Program-made: the position numbers and the translations under genes
Shown: piece by piece, positions 36,262 to 46,700 of the stretch
Layout: each line of letters starts with the position of its first letter
How positions within the stretch are numbered: position 1 is the stretch's first letter
Source of the DNA: CAZUAQ01 sp964618455
GTDB taxonomy: Bacteria; Planctomycetota; Phycisphaerae; UBA1845; PWPN01
DNA length: 64,000 nucleotides
Reading direction: 5' to 3'
Assembly: GCA_964618455.1 (NCBI GenBank)
Contig: CAZUAQ010000008.1
Coordinates: 62,001 to 126,000 of the forward strand
The notes under the pieces: model-generated
Databases searched by the model: none
Seen by the model: the letters and a program-made list of their open reading frames with translations, nothing else
Told to the model about the DNA's origin: nothing

Positions 36262-37095
36262 ATGCGTCAATTCTGTCGGATCATCGGAACGGTGGGTGTG
36301 ATGCTGCTAGCCGGCACCGGATACGTCCGCGCCGCCACGGCGACGTTCACGCTCGACCCGGACGAGTCCTGGCTTCAACTGTCCGCCTCAATCTGCACCT
36401 GCGACGAGACGATGACGTTCGAGCCGCAGAACCTCGGCAGTCTGTTCGCGCACTACGAAGGCACGATCCAGGTCGATCTCGGCGACGACACGATCACGTT
36501 CAAGGAAGCCCAGGCGGATGCCCTGCTCAACGGACTGCACAACCCCGGTCTGAGCGGCGGACCCGGTTTCGCGACGGGCAACTACGGCGGACGCGTGCGC
36601 GAACGACTCGCGACGGTGTTCGAGATGGCGTTGCGCTCCCTGTCGCTGAATCTCTCAAGCGATGCGATTGCGCTGAACGGCAATCACTTCGTCACACCGG
36701 GGATCGAGGTGGGTGTGCGCGAGGGCGTGGCGGACTACCGCGAGCACAACCTCGCGATCTTCCCGATCGGCTTCGGCCGACTGGACTTGAAAGACCTCAC
36801 CGCGCCGAACATCGACGGCAACTCCGGCACGCTGCTCCAGGGGGATCACGTCGCGCTGCTTCGTGTTCCGATGCTCTTCGGGATGCAGGTGACTTTTCCC
36901 GATTCGAACGCGGGGGATACTGCCGCGGCGGGCGAGCCGCTGTTCACCGGACAGGGCGAACCGCTGCTGACGCGCCACATGACGCTCACCTTCGAAGGCC
37001 GATTGCAGGGCACATACCGCGTTCCCGAACCGGCGACCGCACTCCTGCTTCTCATCGGGATCGCCACGATCCCTCGTCGTCGGCGCCGACGTTGA
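36262..37095 (+). CDS. PEP-CTERM exported protein
   Basis: A 277-residue exported protein, signal at 1-24 (IIGTVGVMLLAGTGYVRA). The C-terminal sorting tripartite signal is at 254-277: VPEPATALLLLIGIATIP followed by a run of arginines, the exosortase recognition motif. The mature part is beta-rich (FTLDPDESWLQLSASICTCD, LFAHYEGTIQVDLGD) and resembles other PEP-CTERM surface proteins without known function. No exosortase gene is in the window. Confidence 0.85.
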   Translation: MRQFCRIIGTVGVMLLAGTGYVRAATATFTLDPDESWLQLSASICTCDETMTFEPQNLGSLFAHYEGTIQVDLGDDTITFKEAQADALLNGLHNPGLSGGPGFATGNYGGRVRERLATVFEMALRSLSLNLSSDAIALNGNHFVTPGIEVGVREGVADYREHNLAIFPIGFGRLDLKDLTAPNIDGNSGTLLQGDHVALLRVPMLFGMQVTFPDSNAGDTAAAGEPLFTGQGEPLLTRHMTLTFEGRLQGTYRVPEPATALLLLIGIATIPRRRRRR

Positions 37096-37138
37096 TTCTT
37101 TGATTGTGAATCCATGAAGCGACGCGCGTGAAGTGCGT

Positions 37139-38260
37139 TCATGCATCGCGTTCCCATCCCGTGTTGCCGGGATGCGTCCGCAGGTATTCCTCATCCAGTG
37201 TAAGCCCGAACCCGGGATCCTCGCCGAGATGGAACACGCCGTTGTCGAGGCGTGGGCGTTGCGCGAAGTAGTCGGCGAGCGTATCCATGGCGGGGACGAC
37301 GTATTCGCAGAGCAGCGGCGGTCGCGCGGCGGCGGCGAGGGAGGCGGTGAAGAAACTGGGACCGGTGGTCATGCAGATCCGCCCCGCACGTTGGGCAATG
37401 TCTGCCACTCCATGGAAGCCGCTCACGCCTCCGCAGCAGAAGGGCTGCACCTGAACGAGGTCCACGCCTTCGCGTTCGATAAGATCCCCGAACGCCACCG
37501 GTAGATGCTCGCTTTCACCCGAGGCGAGCGGGATCGACGATTCGGCTTTGAAGCGGATAGCGGCCTTGCGATCGAAGGCGAACACCGGCTCCTCAAACCA
37601 GGCGATCTGGTACTCGGCGATGCGCCGGGCCACGTCGAGCGCCGTATCAACCGTCCAGCACTGGTTGGCATCGACCGCCAATGCCACGTCCGGACCGAGG
37701 GCATCGCGTACCAGGCGGACGCGCTCGACATCGCGATCGGGTGAGCGTCCGCCATCGACGCCGACCTTCATCTTGACCGTGGTGAATCCGCGATCCACGA
37801 GCGCGAGCATGGAGGCGATCAGCTCATCGTCGCTTTCGTTGACCCAGCCGGCGGTGGCATAGGTTTCGACACGCGGCACCGACGCGCCGTCTTCGCGCTG
37901 CCAGATCGGGCGACGCTCCCACTTGGCGAGGATGTCATGCACCGCCACGTCCACGGAGCTCAGGACATTCATCCCCAGGCCGTCGTGCCCGACGTAACGC
38001 AGTGCCCAGAACACGCGCTCGCGCGTTTCCGCCCAGCGATCCAGCGGCATGCCGAGCAGCAACGGTGCGACCACGGAGCGCAGGACGCGGCTTTCGATGT
38101 AGGTGGTGAGGCTGAGCCCTTCGTAGCCGTCATCCGTGCGCAAGCGGAGCAGCGAGGGATTGAACGTCGGAAAAGGGCCACAGGTGGCATCGTGGATCGG
38201 GCGGTCGTAAGGCGGCGGTTGGTGATGGGTGACGCGAACGGAACGGATGGTGATGTCCAT
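37139..38260 (-). CDS. Enolase-superfamily dehydratase/racemase (mandelate racemase group)
   Basis: A 373-residue cytoplasmic TIM-barrel enzyme that removes a proton alpha to a carboxylate, usually dehydrating a sugar acid. Active-site features: the KxK motif K163-M-K165, metal ligands D197 in AVDANQCW, E223 or E224 in WFEEP, and E249 in LASGES. The capping domain is at 1-125. The exact acid (for example fuconate, galactarate or gluconate) cannot be read. It stands alone on the minus strand, convergent with the PEP-CTERM gene. No obvious ribosome-binding site beyond AAAGAGG-like purines. Confidence 0.88.
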   Translation of the reverse strand: MDITIRSVRVTHHQPPPYDRPIHDATCGPFPTFNPSLLRLRTDDGYEGLSLTTYIESRVLRSVVAPLLLGMPLDRWAETRERVFWALRYVGHDGLGMNVLSSVDVAVHDILAKWERRPIWQREDGASVPRVETYATAGWVNESDDELIASMLALVDRGFTTVKMKVGVDGGRSPDRDVERVRLVRDALGPDVALAVDANQCWTVDTALDVARRIAEYQIAWFEEPVFAFDRKAAIRFKAESSIPLASGESEHLPVAFGDLIEREGVDLVQVQPFCCGGVSGFHGVADIAQRAGRICMTTGPSFFTASLAAAARPPLLCEYVVPAMDTLADYFAQRPRLDNGVFHLGEDPGFGLTLDEEYLRTHPGNTGWERDA

Positions 38261-38454
38261 GCGTGCCTCTTTCAGGATAAGGATGATGCCGCCGATGATA
38301 CCGGCCCCGCCGGACCCGTGTCACGTTTGGGGATAGGGCATCGTCCCGGAGGACCAGGAACCACGACCCACTTAATGTTCGGAGCCAAACACTTCGATAT
38401 GGAATCATAAGGCCTTTTGACGCAGATGCTTACCGCAGCCAACCCTGAAATGGC

Positions 38455-38480
38455 CCTGTCCCGCCATCCCGTCGGACAGG
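38455..38480. repeat. 7-bp stem-loop
   Basis: CCTGTCC ... GGACAGG with a 12-nt loop. The following AACTCCTTTT is not a tight U-tract, so it is at best a weak terminator. Confidence 0.3.
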
Positions 38481-38510
38481 AACTCCTTTTAATGGTCGGC
38501 CCCTTCCCCG

Positions 38511-38516
38511 TATAAT
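38511..38516 (+). promoter_or_regulatory. Candidate -10 box upstream of the M4 protease gene
   Basis: A perfect TATAAT in the context GTATAATGG, resembling the contexts at 1452 and 28139. The -35 region (TTTAAT at 17 bp) is weak. If used, the protease mRNA has a leader of about 310 nt. Confidence 0.35.
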
Positions 38517-38836
38517 GGCGACTGTCCAAGTGCGTTGAGGTGGGAAGTGAACCAGATCCACCGATGCCGTCTGCCGGGCAGTGGCCGAACGTCCACAGAC
38601 ATGGATCGGGGAATCGCACGGGCCGTTCACTTCGACGGATTCCTCTCCGAAACTCCCATCGCCCTCGGCCGACACAGACACGTGAGCGAACGCGAGGCCT
38701 GACCGCGCGCCGATCTTCGATGCAGGTGGCGGCAAGGATCACGCGCCGGGTCCTTGGGGCCCGTGAATGACGATTCAAGTGCGGGGTATTCCATCCGGTT
38801 CATCGGATTCAATCAGTTCGGAAAGGAAGTACATTC

Positions 38837-41800
38837 ATGAACGGTCACAGGGTCGCGTCCACTTGGGGTATGGCACTCATTCTGATCGGAAGCTTCGGTG
38901 TTCTCCCGGCACGGGGGCAGGAAGAAGTGGTGGACGGCTTGAGCGTCCGCCGTTCGCCGACGACGGGACTCGCTTCGTTCGTGCGCGTGACCGCGCAAGC
39001 CGACGCCCAGGGCCCCGCCGCCGCGCCGCAGGATCCCACCGCGTTCCTGCAGCAACACGCGGCATTGTTCGGCGTCGAGGACGTGAATACCGAACTGGCC
39101 GAAATGCAGATGGACGTGGACCTGCTCGGACGGACACACACGGTCTACGATCAGTATCATCAGGGCATTCGCGTCTTCGGCGGACAGTTGCGCGTGCACC
39201 GCGATGTGCAGGGCCGCGTCTACGCCGCCAACGGTGACTTCTTCCCCGTCTCCGACAAGCTGCCGACGATTCCCGCCGTGGGACAGGAGAACGCCGAAGC
39301 CATCGCCGCCGGCGCCATGGGGTCCGTCACTCCGGTTCTGCAGAAGAGCGAACTGGTCATCGTCGATCCCGGCTGGTACGGCGACCCGGCACGAAGCGCA
39401 CGCCTCGCGTGGTACGTCATCCTCTATGACAACCAGATTCCCGCGCGGGACGGTTTCTTCGTCGATGCCCTTTCCGGAGAACTCCTCGACCATTGGGACC
39501 TCATTCATACCGCCAGGAACCGCAAGATCCGCGATGCCAATGGCACGAGTAACCTGAACGCGCCGGTCGCCCGCGCCGAAGGCCAACCCCCGCATCCCGA
39601 GGAGGATGTCAACCGAGCCTACGACTATGCCGGAGACGTGTACGACTACTTCTTCCACGGGCACGGGCGTGACAGCATCAACGGCAACGGCATCGACCTG
39701 GAAATCGTGGTCTATTTCGATTCCGGAGGGTTCTGCCCGAATGCGTTCTGGAACGGCGAGCAGATGGTCTTCTGCCCCGGCACCGTGACCGACGACATCA
39801 TGGCGCACGAATTGACGCACGGCGTGACGGACTACACCGCCGACCTGATCTACCAGAATCAATCCGGCCAGTTGAACGAGTCGTTCTCCGACGTCTTCGG
39901 AGAACTTGTCGACCTGTTCAATGGCGACGCCGCCTACGTGGGAACGCCCGGTGGGCCGTCATGGCCCGACCACCCGACCGGTCCGGGCAAGGATACGCCG
40001 AACAATGCCCGATCCAATTGTAGCTATTACCCATCCCACGGCGACGGTGTTCGGTGGCTGCTTGGGGAGGATGCTACGGCGTTCGGCGGTGAAATCCGCG
40101 ACATGTGGGATCCGACGTGCTTTGGCGATCCTGATGAGAGCGACAGTCCGCTGCAGGTCTGCCAGGCCTTCGACAACGGCGGCGTGCACATCGGCAGCGG
40201 CATTCCGAATCACGCCTTTGCCATCGTGACCGACGGCAAGACCTTCAACGACATCACCGTGCAGGGCATCGGCCCGATCAAAGCCGGCGCGGTCTGGTAT
40301 CGCGCGTTGAGTGTTTACCTCACGCCGACCTCGGACTTCGTGGACTCCTTCGACGCCTTTACCCAGGCGGCGACGGACCTGGTCGGCACGACGCTGACGG
40401 ACCCGCGCACCGGCGCGCTCTCCACGGAGACCTTCACGACCGCTGATGCCGAGCAGGTGCGCCTGGCGCTGCTGGCGGTGGAGATGGATCGCCCGGGGAC
40501 GTGCGGCGGACGCTTCACTTCCACACCGCCGACACTTTGCGACAACATCACGCCCCTGTACGAGGACCCGCTCGACGACATGGGCGACTGGGCCGCGACG
40601 GGGAACTGGGAGTTTCAGGGCGGATCCTGGTTCTGCCCGAACCGGGATGCCACCAGCGGCGACGTGACCGGCACGCATCGGCTGACCTCCCCGGAGATCA
40701 CGCTCGACGGCGGACTGCTCGATCCGATCCTGATCGTTCGCCATCGCTTCAATGTCGAATACGGCTGGGACGGAGGCATTTTTGAAATCTCCGTCAACGG
40801 TGCCGGGTGGAAGTCATTGCGATCCTTCCTGCACAACGGTTACAGCACCGGCCTTTACCCGGACTTCTTCAGCAACACGAATCCGCTCGAAGGCCAGCCT
40901 GCGTTCACGGGCAACTCCGGATCATGGGGCGAGTCGGTGGCGGATCTTTCGGAACTGGTCAGCGGCGGGGAAACCATCAGGCTTCGCTTCACCTTCGGCG
41001 AAGACTTCTGCTGCGGAACGAACGCCGGCTGGACCATCGATACCGTGTCGGTGCAGCATTGCGGCATTCAGCCCGTCTACGAGTTCACCGGCGAGTTCGT
41101 CGCCGACGACACCGGCCAGGCGATGGAGAACGGCAGCATCGATCCGGGCGAAACGGTGCAACTGAACATTGAATTGACCAACGTCGGCAACGAAGACGCG
41201 CTCGACGTCACCTCGACGCTGAGTGCCACATCTCCCACGGTCCTCGTGGAACCCGGTTTCGAGAACTCGGACTTCCCCGACATCCTGATCGGTGAGGTCG
41301 GCACCAACGTGACCCCGTTCAAGATCACGGTCTCCAACGAGCACGAACCGTGCGATCCGATCAATCTCCAACTCGATCTGCAGTCGGAGAACGATGAGCT
41401 CGCACTGATGTTCAGCCTGCCGACAAGCCAGGATCCGGATTCGGACGGGGACGAGGTTGGTGATCTCTGCGACAACTGTCCGGACGACGCCAACGAAGAC
41501 CAGGCGGATCTCGACGTGGATGGCTACGGCGATGTGTGCGACAACTGCCCGAACGTCTCCAACGAAGACCAGGCGGATAACGACGGCGATCTTTTCGGTG
41601 ACGTGTGCGACAACTGCCCGGACGACGCCAACGCCGACCAGGCCGACGCCGACTTCGACGGCATCGGCGACGTGTGCGACGCCTGCCCGTTCGACCCGGC
41701 CAACGACGAAGATGGCGACGGGGTGTGTGGCGATGTGGACATCTGCCCCGTCGATCCGAACCCGGGTCAGGAAGATGAAGACCAGGACGGGCTCGGCGAT

Positions 41801-43345
41801 GTCTGTGACAACTGCCCGGCCGATGCCAACCCGGACCAGGCCGACGGTGACGGCGACGGCGCGGGCAACGCCTGCGACAACTGCCCCGGCCTGCCCAACC
41901 CGGGACAGACCGATACCGACGGGGACGGCACGGGCGACGAGTGCGATGAGTGCCCCGAGGACGCCAACAAGACCGCCCCGGGCATCTGCGGTTGCGGCGC
42001 GACGGACGAGGATACCGACGCCGACAAGATTCTGGATTGCGAGGACCTCTGTCTCGGTACGCCCGCCGGGGAACAGGTGGACGCCGACGGCTGCACCTGT
42101 GCCCAGTTAGACTCCGATGACGACGGGACCATCGATTGTGACGACGCGTGCCCCGAGGATGCCGAGAAACTGCTGCCCGGCCTGTGCGGCTGCGGCGTGG
42201 CCGACGTCGACGATGACGGGGACGAGATCCTCAACTGCTTCGACGTGTGCCCGAACACGGTCGACGGCGCGGCGGTCAATGTGGAAGGGTGCTCCTGCGA
42301 TCAGATGGCGCCCAACATCGACCGCGACAAGGACGGGACACCGGACTGCCGTGACAACTGCCCGTCGCTCGCGAACATCACGCAGTTGGACAGCGACGGC
42401 GACGGCATCGGTAATGCCTGCGACAACTGCACGGAAGTTGCCAACGCCGATCAGGCCGACAGCGACGAAGACGGCCTCGGGGATGTCTGCGACACGAACA
42501 GCGATACGCCCGGTGGCGGTGGTGGCGGAACCGGCGGGGGCGGGACCGGCGGCACCGATCAGCCGGTTACCGAGGAACCGGACGGCACCGTCGGTGATGA
42601 TGGCATGTTCGAGGGCAGCATCCTCGACGATGACGACAACGTGATCGGACAGATCATCGTTGCCGGCGCGGAGCCGGGTTCTTCGTTCGAGTTCGATATG
42701 ACCGACAACACCACCCCCGGCCCGGGTTCGGGGACATTCCAGGGCTTCGTCGGAGGTGTCGGCCTCGGCCGGACCCTCAACGTGACGACGGATGCTCCGG
42801 ACGGCTACACGATCACGCTCAGCATCGTCTTCACGCTGGAGGAGTTGGAGGCCGTCAACGTGGATCCGGAGGTGCTGGAGATGCACGTGCTGAACGAGGA
42901 AGCGACTCCGGCGACCTGGATCCCCGCCGGCGCCAACATCGGCGAGTCGGAACCGACCGGCGTGGTCGGTGAGTCGGGTTACTTCTTCGATACCGGCGAT
43001 GACACCATCACGTACTGGGTGGAGCGCGACCGGTTGAGCGCCTTCGCGGTCGGCTGGGCGGGCAAGGTGATCTCCCCGACCGATGACGATCCCACGGTCG
43101 ACGGGGGGGGATCCGACGACGACGATGATGCGCCGTCCTCACCCGATAACTCGACGGATGACGACACCGATACCGACACGGATGAGCCGTCTGACACCGG
43201 TGATGACGATGACGCCGGTCAGCCGACCACCGACGACGAGGACACCGCCGCGCCGGCCCTTTGTGGTGCGGGCAGTCCCCAGGCACTGATGGCCATGCTC
43301 GCGGGAATGTGCACGTTCTGGTTCGTGCAGCGTCGCCGCCGATAG
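38837..43345 (+). CDS. Secreted M4 (thermolysin-type) metalloprotease with thrombospondin type-3 repeats
   Basis: A 1502-residue exported protein. Signal at about 1-28 (WGMALILIGSFGVLPARG), FTP-type propeptide at ~60-220 (TVYDQYHQGIRVFGGQLRVH), M4 catalytic domain at ~255-560 with H324-E325-L-T-H328 (DDIMAHELTHGVTDYTADL), E348 in QLNESFSDVFGELVD and active-site His in HIGSGIPNHAF (H451, H459). After the catalytic domain comes a jelly-roll region (~570-740), a CARDB-like domain, about ten thrombospondin type-3 calcium repeats (865-1220), a glycine/threonine hinge, a beta domain and an acidic Ser/Asp/Thr stretch. The end (CGAGSPQALMAMLAGMCTFW, then FVQRRRR) is a membrane-helix/Arg sorting-like tail. 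AAGGAAG precedes the start. Confidence 0.92.
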   Translation: MNGHRVASTWGMALILIGSFGVLPARGQEEVVDGLSVRRSPTTGLASFVRVTAQADAQGPAAAPQDPTAFLQQHAALFGVEDVNTELAEMQMDVDLLGRTHTVYDQYHQGIRVFGGQLRVHRDVQGRVYAANGDFFPVSDKLPTIPAVGQENAEAIAAGAMGSVTPVLQKSELVIVDPGWYGDPARSARLAWYVILYDNQIPARDGFFVDALSGELLDHWDLIHTARNRKIRDANGTSNLNAPVARAEGQPPHPEEDVNRAYDYAGDVYDYFFHGHGRDSINGNGIDLEIVVYFDSGGFCPNAFWNGEQMVFCPGTVTDDIMAHELTHGVTDYTADLIYQNQSGQLNESFSDVFGELVDLFNGDAAYVGTPGGPSWPDHPTGPGKDTPNNARSNCSYYPSHGDGVRWLLGEDATAFGGEIRDMWDPTCFGDPDESDSPLQVCQAFDNGGVHIGSGIPNHAFAIVTDGKTFNDITVQGIGPIKAGAVWYRALSVYLTPTSDFVDSFDAFTQAATDLVGTTLTDPRTGALSTETFTTADAEQVRLALLAVEMDRPGTCGGRFTSTPPTLCDNITPLYEDPLDDMGDWAATGNWEFQGGSWFCPNRDATSGDVTGTHRLTSPEITLDGGLLDPILIVRHRFNVEYGWDGGIFEISVNGAGWKSLRSFLHNGYSTGLYPDFFSNTNPLEGQPAFTGNSGSWGESVADLSELVSGGETIRLRFTFGEDFCCGTNAGWTIDTVSVQHCGIQPVYEFTGEFVADDTGQAMENGSIDPGETVQLNIELTNVGNEDALDVTSTLSATSPTVLVEPGFENSDFPDILIGEVGTNVTPFKITVSNEHEPCDPINLQLDLQSENDELALMFSLPTSQDPDSDGDEVGDLCDNCPDDANEDQADLDVDGYGDVCDNCPNVSNEDQADNDGDLFGDVCDNCPDDANADQADADFDGIGDVCDACPFDPANDEDGDGVCGDVDICPVDPNPGQEDEDQDGLGDVCDNCPADANPDQADGDGDGAGNACDNCPGLPNPGQTDTDGDGTGDECDECPEDANKTAPGICGCGATDEDTDADKILDCEDLCLGTPAGEQVDADGCTCAQLDSDDDGTIDCDDACPEDAEKLLPGLCGCGVADVDDDGDEILNCFDVCPNTVDGAAVNVEGCSCDQMAPNIDRDKDGTPDCRDNCPSLANITQLDSDGDGIGNACDNCTEVANADQADSDEDGLGDVCDTNSDTPGGGGGGTGGGGTGGTDQPVTEEPDGTVGDDGMFEGSILDDDDNVIGQIIVAGAEPGSSFEFDMTDNTTPGPGSGTFQGFVGGVGLGRTLNVTTDAPDGYTITLSIVFTLEELEAVNVDPEVLEMHVLNEEATPATWIPAGANIGESEPTGVVGESGYFFDTGDDTITYWVERDRLSAFAVGWAGKVISPTDDDPTVDGGGSDDDDDAPSSPDNSTDDDTDTDTDEPSDTGDDDDAGQPTTDDEDTAAPALCGAGSPQALMAMLAGMCTFWFVQRRRR
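41432..42493 (+). repeat. Thrombospondin type-3 coding repeats
   Basis: About ten units with the core D.D.DG.GD.CDNCP..N..Q, for example DLCDNCPDDANEDQ and DVCDNCPADANPDQ, so the DNA repeats GTGTGCGACAACTGCCCG-like blocks. Two cysteine-rich units (GICGCGATDEDTDADKILDC and GLCGCGVADVDDDGDEILNC) interrupt the series. Confidence 0.9.
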
Positions 43346-43709
43346 GCTCACGCGGGACGGTGGCACGAGCGGCTGCCGGACAAGCTTTTATCGACCCTGT
43401 ACGTCCGGTCTATCGCGATCGGGCGTGCAGGGCATGTTCCCTCCGTGAGGTCTTCTACGGCACACCGGTTCTTGCGACGTCAGCATCACGGCAAGGAAGC
43501 GACTCCCGTGCGCTGCCCGGCGTTCGGCGGGTTGGGATCCGGCGTGCGATGGATGTACGTAACTTCTGGCGGGGGCACGTTTTGGTTGCTGCGACACTGC
43601 CATCTTCGTAAGATGGCTCTTGAGAGCAAGCCAAGGACGGCATACCCCGCACGGACCCGTGGGCGGAGTACTCAAACCATCCCATTTTTAGCTTCTGAGG
43701 GTGTTTTTC
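43346..43709. other. Intergenic region between the two giant surface-protein genes
   Basis: It holds a perfect 8-bp stem-loop at 43599-43617 and nothing else that I can support. No promoter for the downstream lipoprotein gene is evident. Confidence 0.4.
43599..43617. repeat. Perfect stem-loop GCCATCTT/AAGATGGC
   Basis: An 8-bp stem with a 3-nt loop (CGT). No U-tract follows on either strand, so a protein-binding or RNA-stability role is as likely as termination. Confidence 0.35.
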
Positions 43710-46700
43710 ATGACACGGATACATCGATGTGGTCGGGCGTTCGGACCGATGGTCGTGCTGGTTTCGGTGCTGCCGTGGATGCTCGGGCAAGGGTGCCCGC
43801 CCACGCAAGGTACGGGAGACGGCCTGTCCGTCTCGGCGGGTGAGGATGCCGCGACGACCGTGGGCACCCCGGTGACGCTGCAGGGCAGTGCGACGGGAGG
43901 CAGCGGCGTTTACGAATTCAGTTGGACGCCCACGGCCAATCTCGACGATGCGACCTCGAGCACGCCGATCTTCACGCCCACCGCCGCCGGGACGACCACC
44001 TTCCTGCTGACCGTGACCGACAGCCTCGGCACCCAGGCGTCCGATGCGGTGATCGTCGAGGTCACCGGTACGGATGACGATAACGACGCCGGCGCGGGCG
44101 CGCCGCTGGTGGCTGATGCCGGCCCGTCGCTTGCCGTGGTCGTGAACTCACCGGTCGTCCTGCAGGGCGCCGCGTCCGGCGGCCAGTCCCCGTACACGTA
44201 CAGTTGGTCGCCGACCGACGGGCTGAGTGACCCGACCCTTCCCCAGCCGAGCTTCACGCCCACCGCCGCCGGCGAGACCACGTTCACGCTGACCGTGACT
44301 GACGACGATGGCAACACGGCCACGGATACGGCCACAATCACGGCGTCCACGGAAACCACGCTCGACTCGCTGACGTGGAGTGCGAACTTCGACGAGGGGG
44401 GTTACGAGATGGTGGCGGTGTTCAGCCAGGAACTCGATCGGGTCTCGGCGCAGAATGAAAACAACTATCGCGTCAGCGGTACCGAGCTGGAGCCCGAGAG
44501 CGCGGTCCTCGCCTCCGACGACCGCACGCTCACGCTGAACTTCCTCGCACCGCTTTCGACCAGTTCCGCCATCGACTTCAGCATGTCCAACGGCCTGCTG
44601 GATGCCATCGGCAATCCACTGCCTGCCTTCTCGGCCGTCCCGCAGGTCAATACCGGGGACACGGCCTCGACCGCACCGGAAATCGCGGCCGCGGGCGTGA
44701 AGTGGGGCATCGACTATGCCGGCAGCTACCAGCTGCTCGTCAACTTCACCGAAGCGATGGATCGCGCTTCGGCCGAAACGCTCTCGGCCTATCGCATCAA
44801 CGGGACCTCACTGACCGCGAGCGAGGCGACTCTCGACGAGGATGGCCAGATGGTTTCGGTCATCTTCGACAATGTCGCGCTCAGTACGGATGCAAAGATC
44901 GACATCAGCGTCGGCAATATCATCAAGGACATCAACGGCAACGCCGCCGCACAACGGCTCGGCGTGACCATCGCGGTGAACAGCGCCGACACGACTTCCC
45001 CGAACGTCGTCGAGGTCCTGAGCCTGGGGGAGGGCAACAACGGATTCGAAGTGTCGATCGAATTCAGCGAGGCCATGAGCCGCGAGGATGTCGAGAAGAC
45101 GCAGGCGTACCAGGGAACCGGATCGTTGCTGCAGACGCCCACCGATGCCAGCCTTTCCAACGACGGGCGGACGGTCATCCTCGTGTTTGACGACGCCCTC
45201 GCTCCGACCGATCGCGTCCGCATCGGCCTCGGCAATCTCGTCAAGGACATCAACAGCCGCATCTTCAGCCAGATCAACGCCGAGATCGGTGTCGAGACCG
45301 GCGACGTGACCGATCCGAACGGGCCGGCGTTGAAATGGGTGATCGGGGGTGAGGCCGACGGTTACCAGCTTCTCGCGGTTTTCCCGGAAGCGATGCTCAA
45401 GAGCACTGTCGAGGACGAGAACAACTGGCGGCTCGCCGGGACCACGGTCAAGCCTTCCGAGGTCACGCTGGCCAACGACGTCAAGACCGCCACGATCTCC
45501 TTTGATATTCCGGTTCGCCGCGATGCCCGCATCACCGTCTCGGTCAACGATCGCATTCGCGACGCCTCGGGCAATGCCATGCTGGAAGCCGATCTTCCGG
45601 TGTCCTCGAATCCCGCGGACACCGTCTCGCCGAAGGTGGTCATCGACCCGACATGGGTCGCGGACTACGGCACCGTGGACGGGCAGGTCGGCTATCGACT
45701 GACGCTCTCCTTCAGCGAGACCATGGACCTCAAGTCGGTGAGCAACCTGGCCAACTACACCATGGTCCGCGTGGACACGTCGGTGACACCGCATAAGCCA
45801 CTCGGAAGCCTCGGCGGCCCGTCGCAGATCACCGTCGATCCCATGGGCCGCAAGCTCACCATGACCTTCGCCAGCACCTCCGGTGGGTTCCGCGGCGTGA
45901 CCTCGTCGCTCATTCGCGACCGCCTGCTCATTTCCTCGCAGGTCCGTGACATGAACGGCAAGTCGACCTCGAGTGTCCAGCCGCAGGCCATCGCCCCGAA
46001 TGCCGAAACCAATGGCCCGGTGATCGAGTCGATCGCCTGGTCGACGCAGAACAACAACCAGCCTTACCAGGTGGTCGTGCGTTTCAACGAGGCCCTCGAC
46101 GCCGCTTCCGCCGCCGACGCGGCCAACTACCGCGTCAACCTCGACGGGGCGGGCGTGACCGAAGTCGCCGCCGATGCCAACGATCTGCCGACCGCGCCGA
46201 CGCTCAACGCCGACGGACGCAGCGTCACGCTGTCCTTCAGCGAGGATGCCAACGCGTTCTTCTCGTCACTGGCCGATACGCTGATCGTCGATGCCGGCCA
46301 GGTGCTCGACATCAACGGCAACCCGTCCGCCGGTACCGCCGCCGCGGGTGAGTCCATCGCGCAGGATCCCGTGACCGACACGGTGGCGCCTCGCCTGCTT
46401 TCAACCCGATGGGTGGGCGATCCGAGTCTGCAGCAGTATCGATTGATCGCCGAGTTCAGCGAGCCTCTCGATGAGAATACCCTGGGTATTGTTCAGATCG
46501 TCAAGGAGGTTCTCTGTGCGATTTGTATTCTGGGAGAAGAGGGGGATCTGACCCTGCTGCCCGGCGGCAATCGTCTGGAAGTCCTCTTTGATGATGAGCC
46601 TCTGCCGACGGATGCCATGGTCGCGTTCGGCGAGATGTCAGACATGAATGGCAATCTGGCTGAACCGATCTCGATCCTCCCCGAGGAGATTATCTTCGTC

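Larger units (their letters stand above)
38261..38836. other. Intergenic region with long leader of the M4 protease gene
   Basis: No gene is supported here. It contains a stem-loop at 38455-38480 and a perfect TATAAT at 38511-38516, with 320 bp of sequence between the latter and the protease start. I could not match this leader to a known riboswitch. Confidence 0.45.

Noticed and set aside
38517..38836. Known riboswitch in the protease leader
   Set aside because: I found no match to the conserved cores of the common riboswitch families that I could recall.
41432..42493. CRISPR-like periodicity
   Set aside because: The repeats are in frame and encode thrombospondin type-3 units; spacing varies and there are no cas genes.
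43361..43376. Sigma-54-like element (TGGCACG...TGC)
   Set aside because: The GG and GC pairs are 11 nt apart instead of 10, and the position (just after the protease stop) makes no sense.
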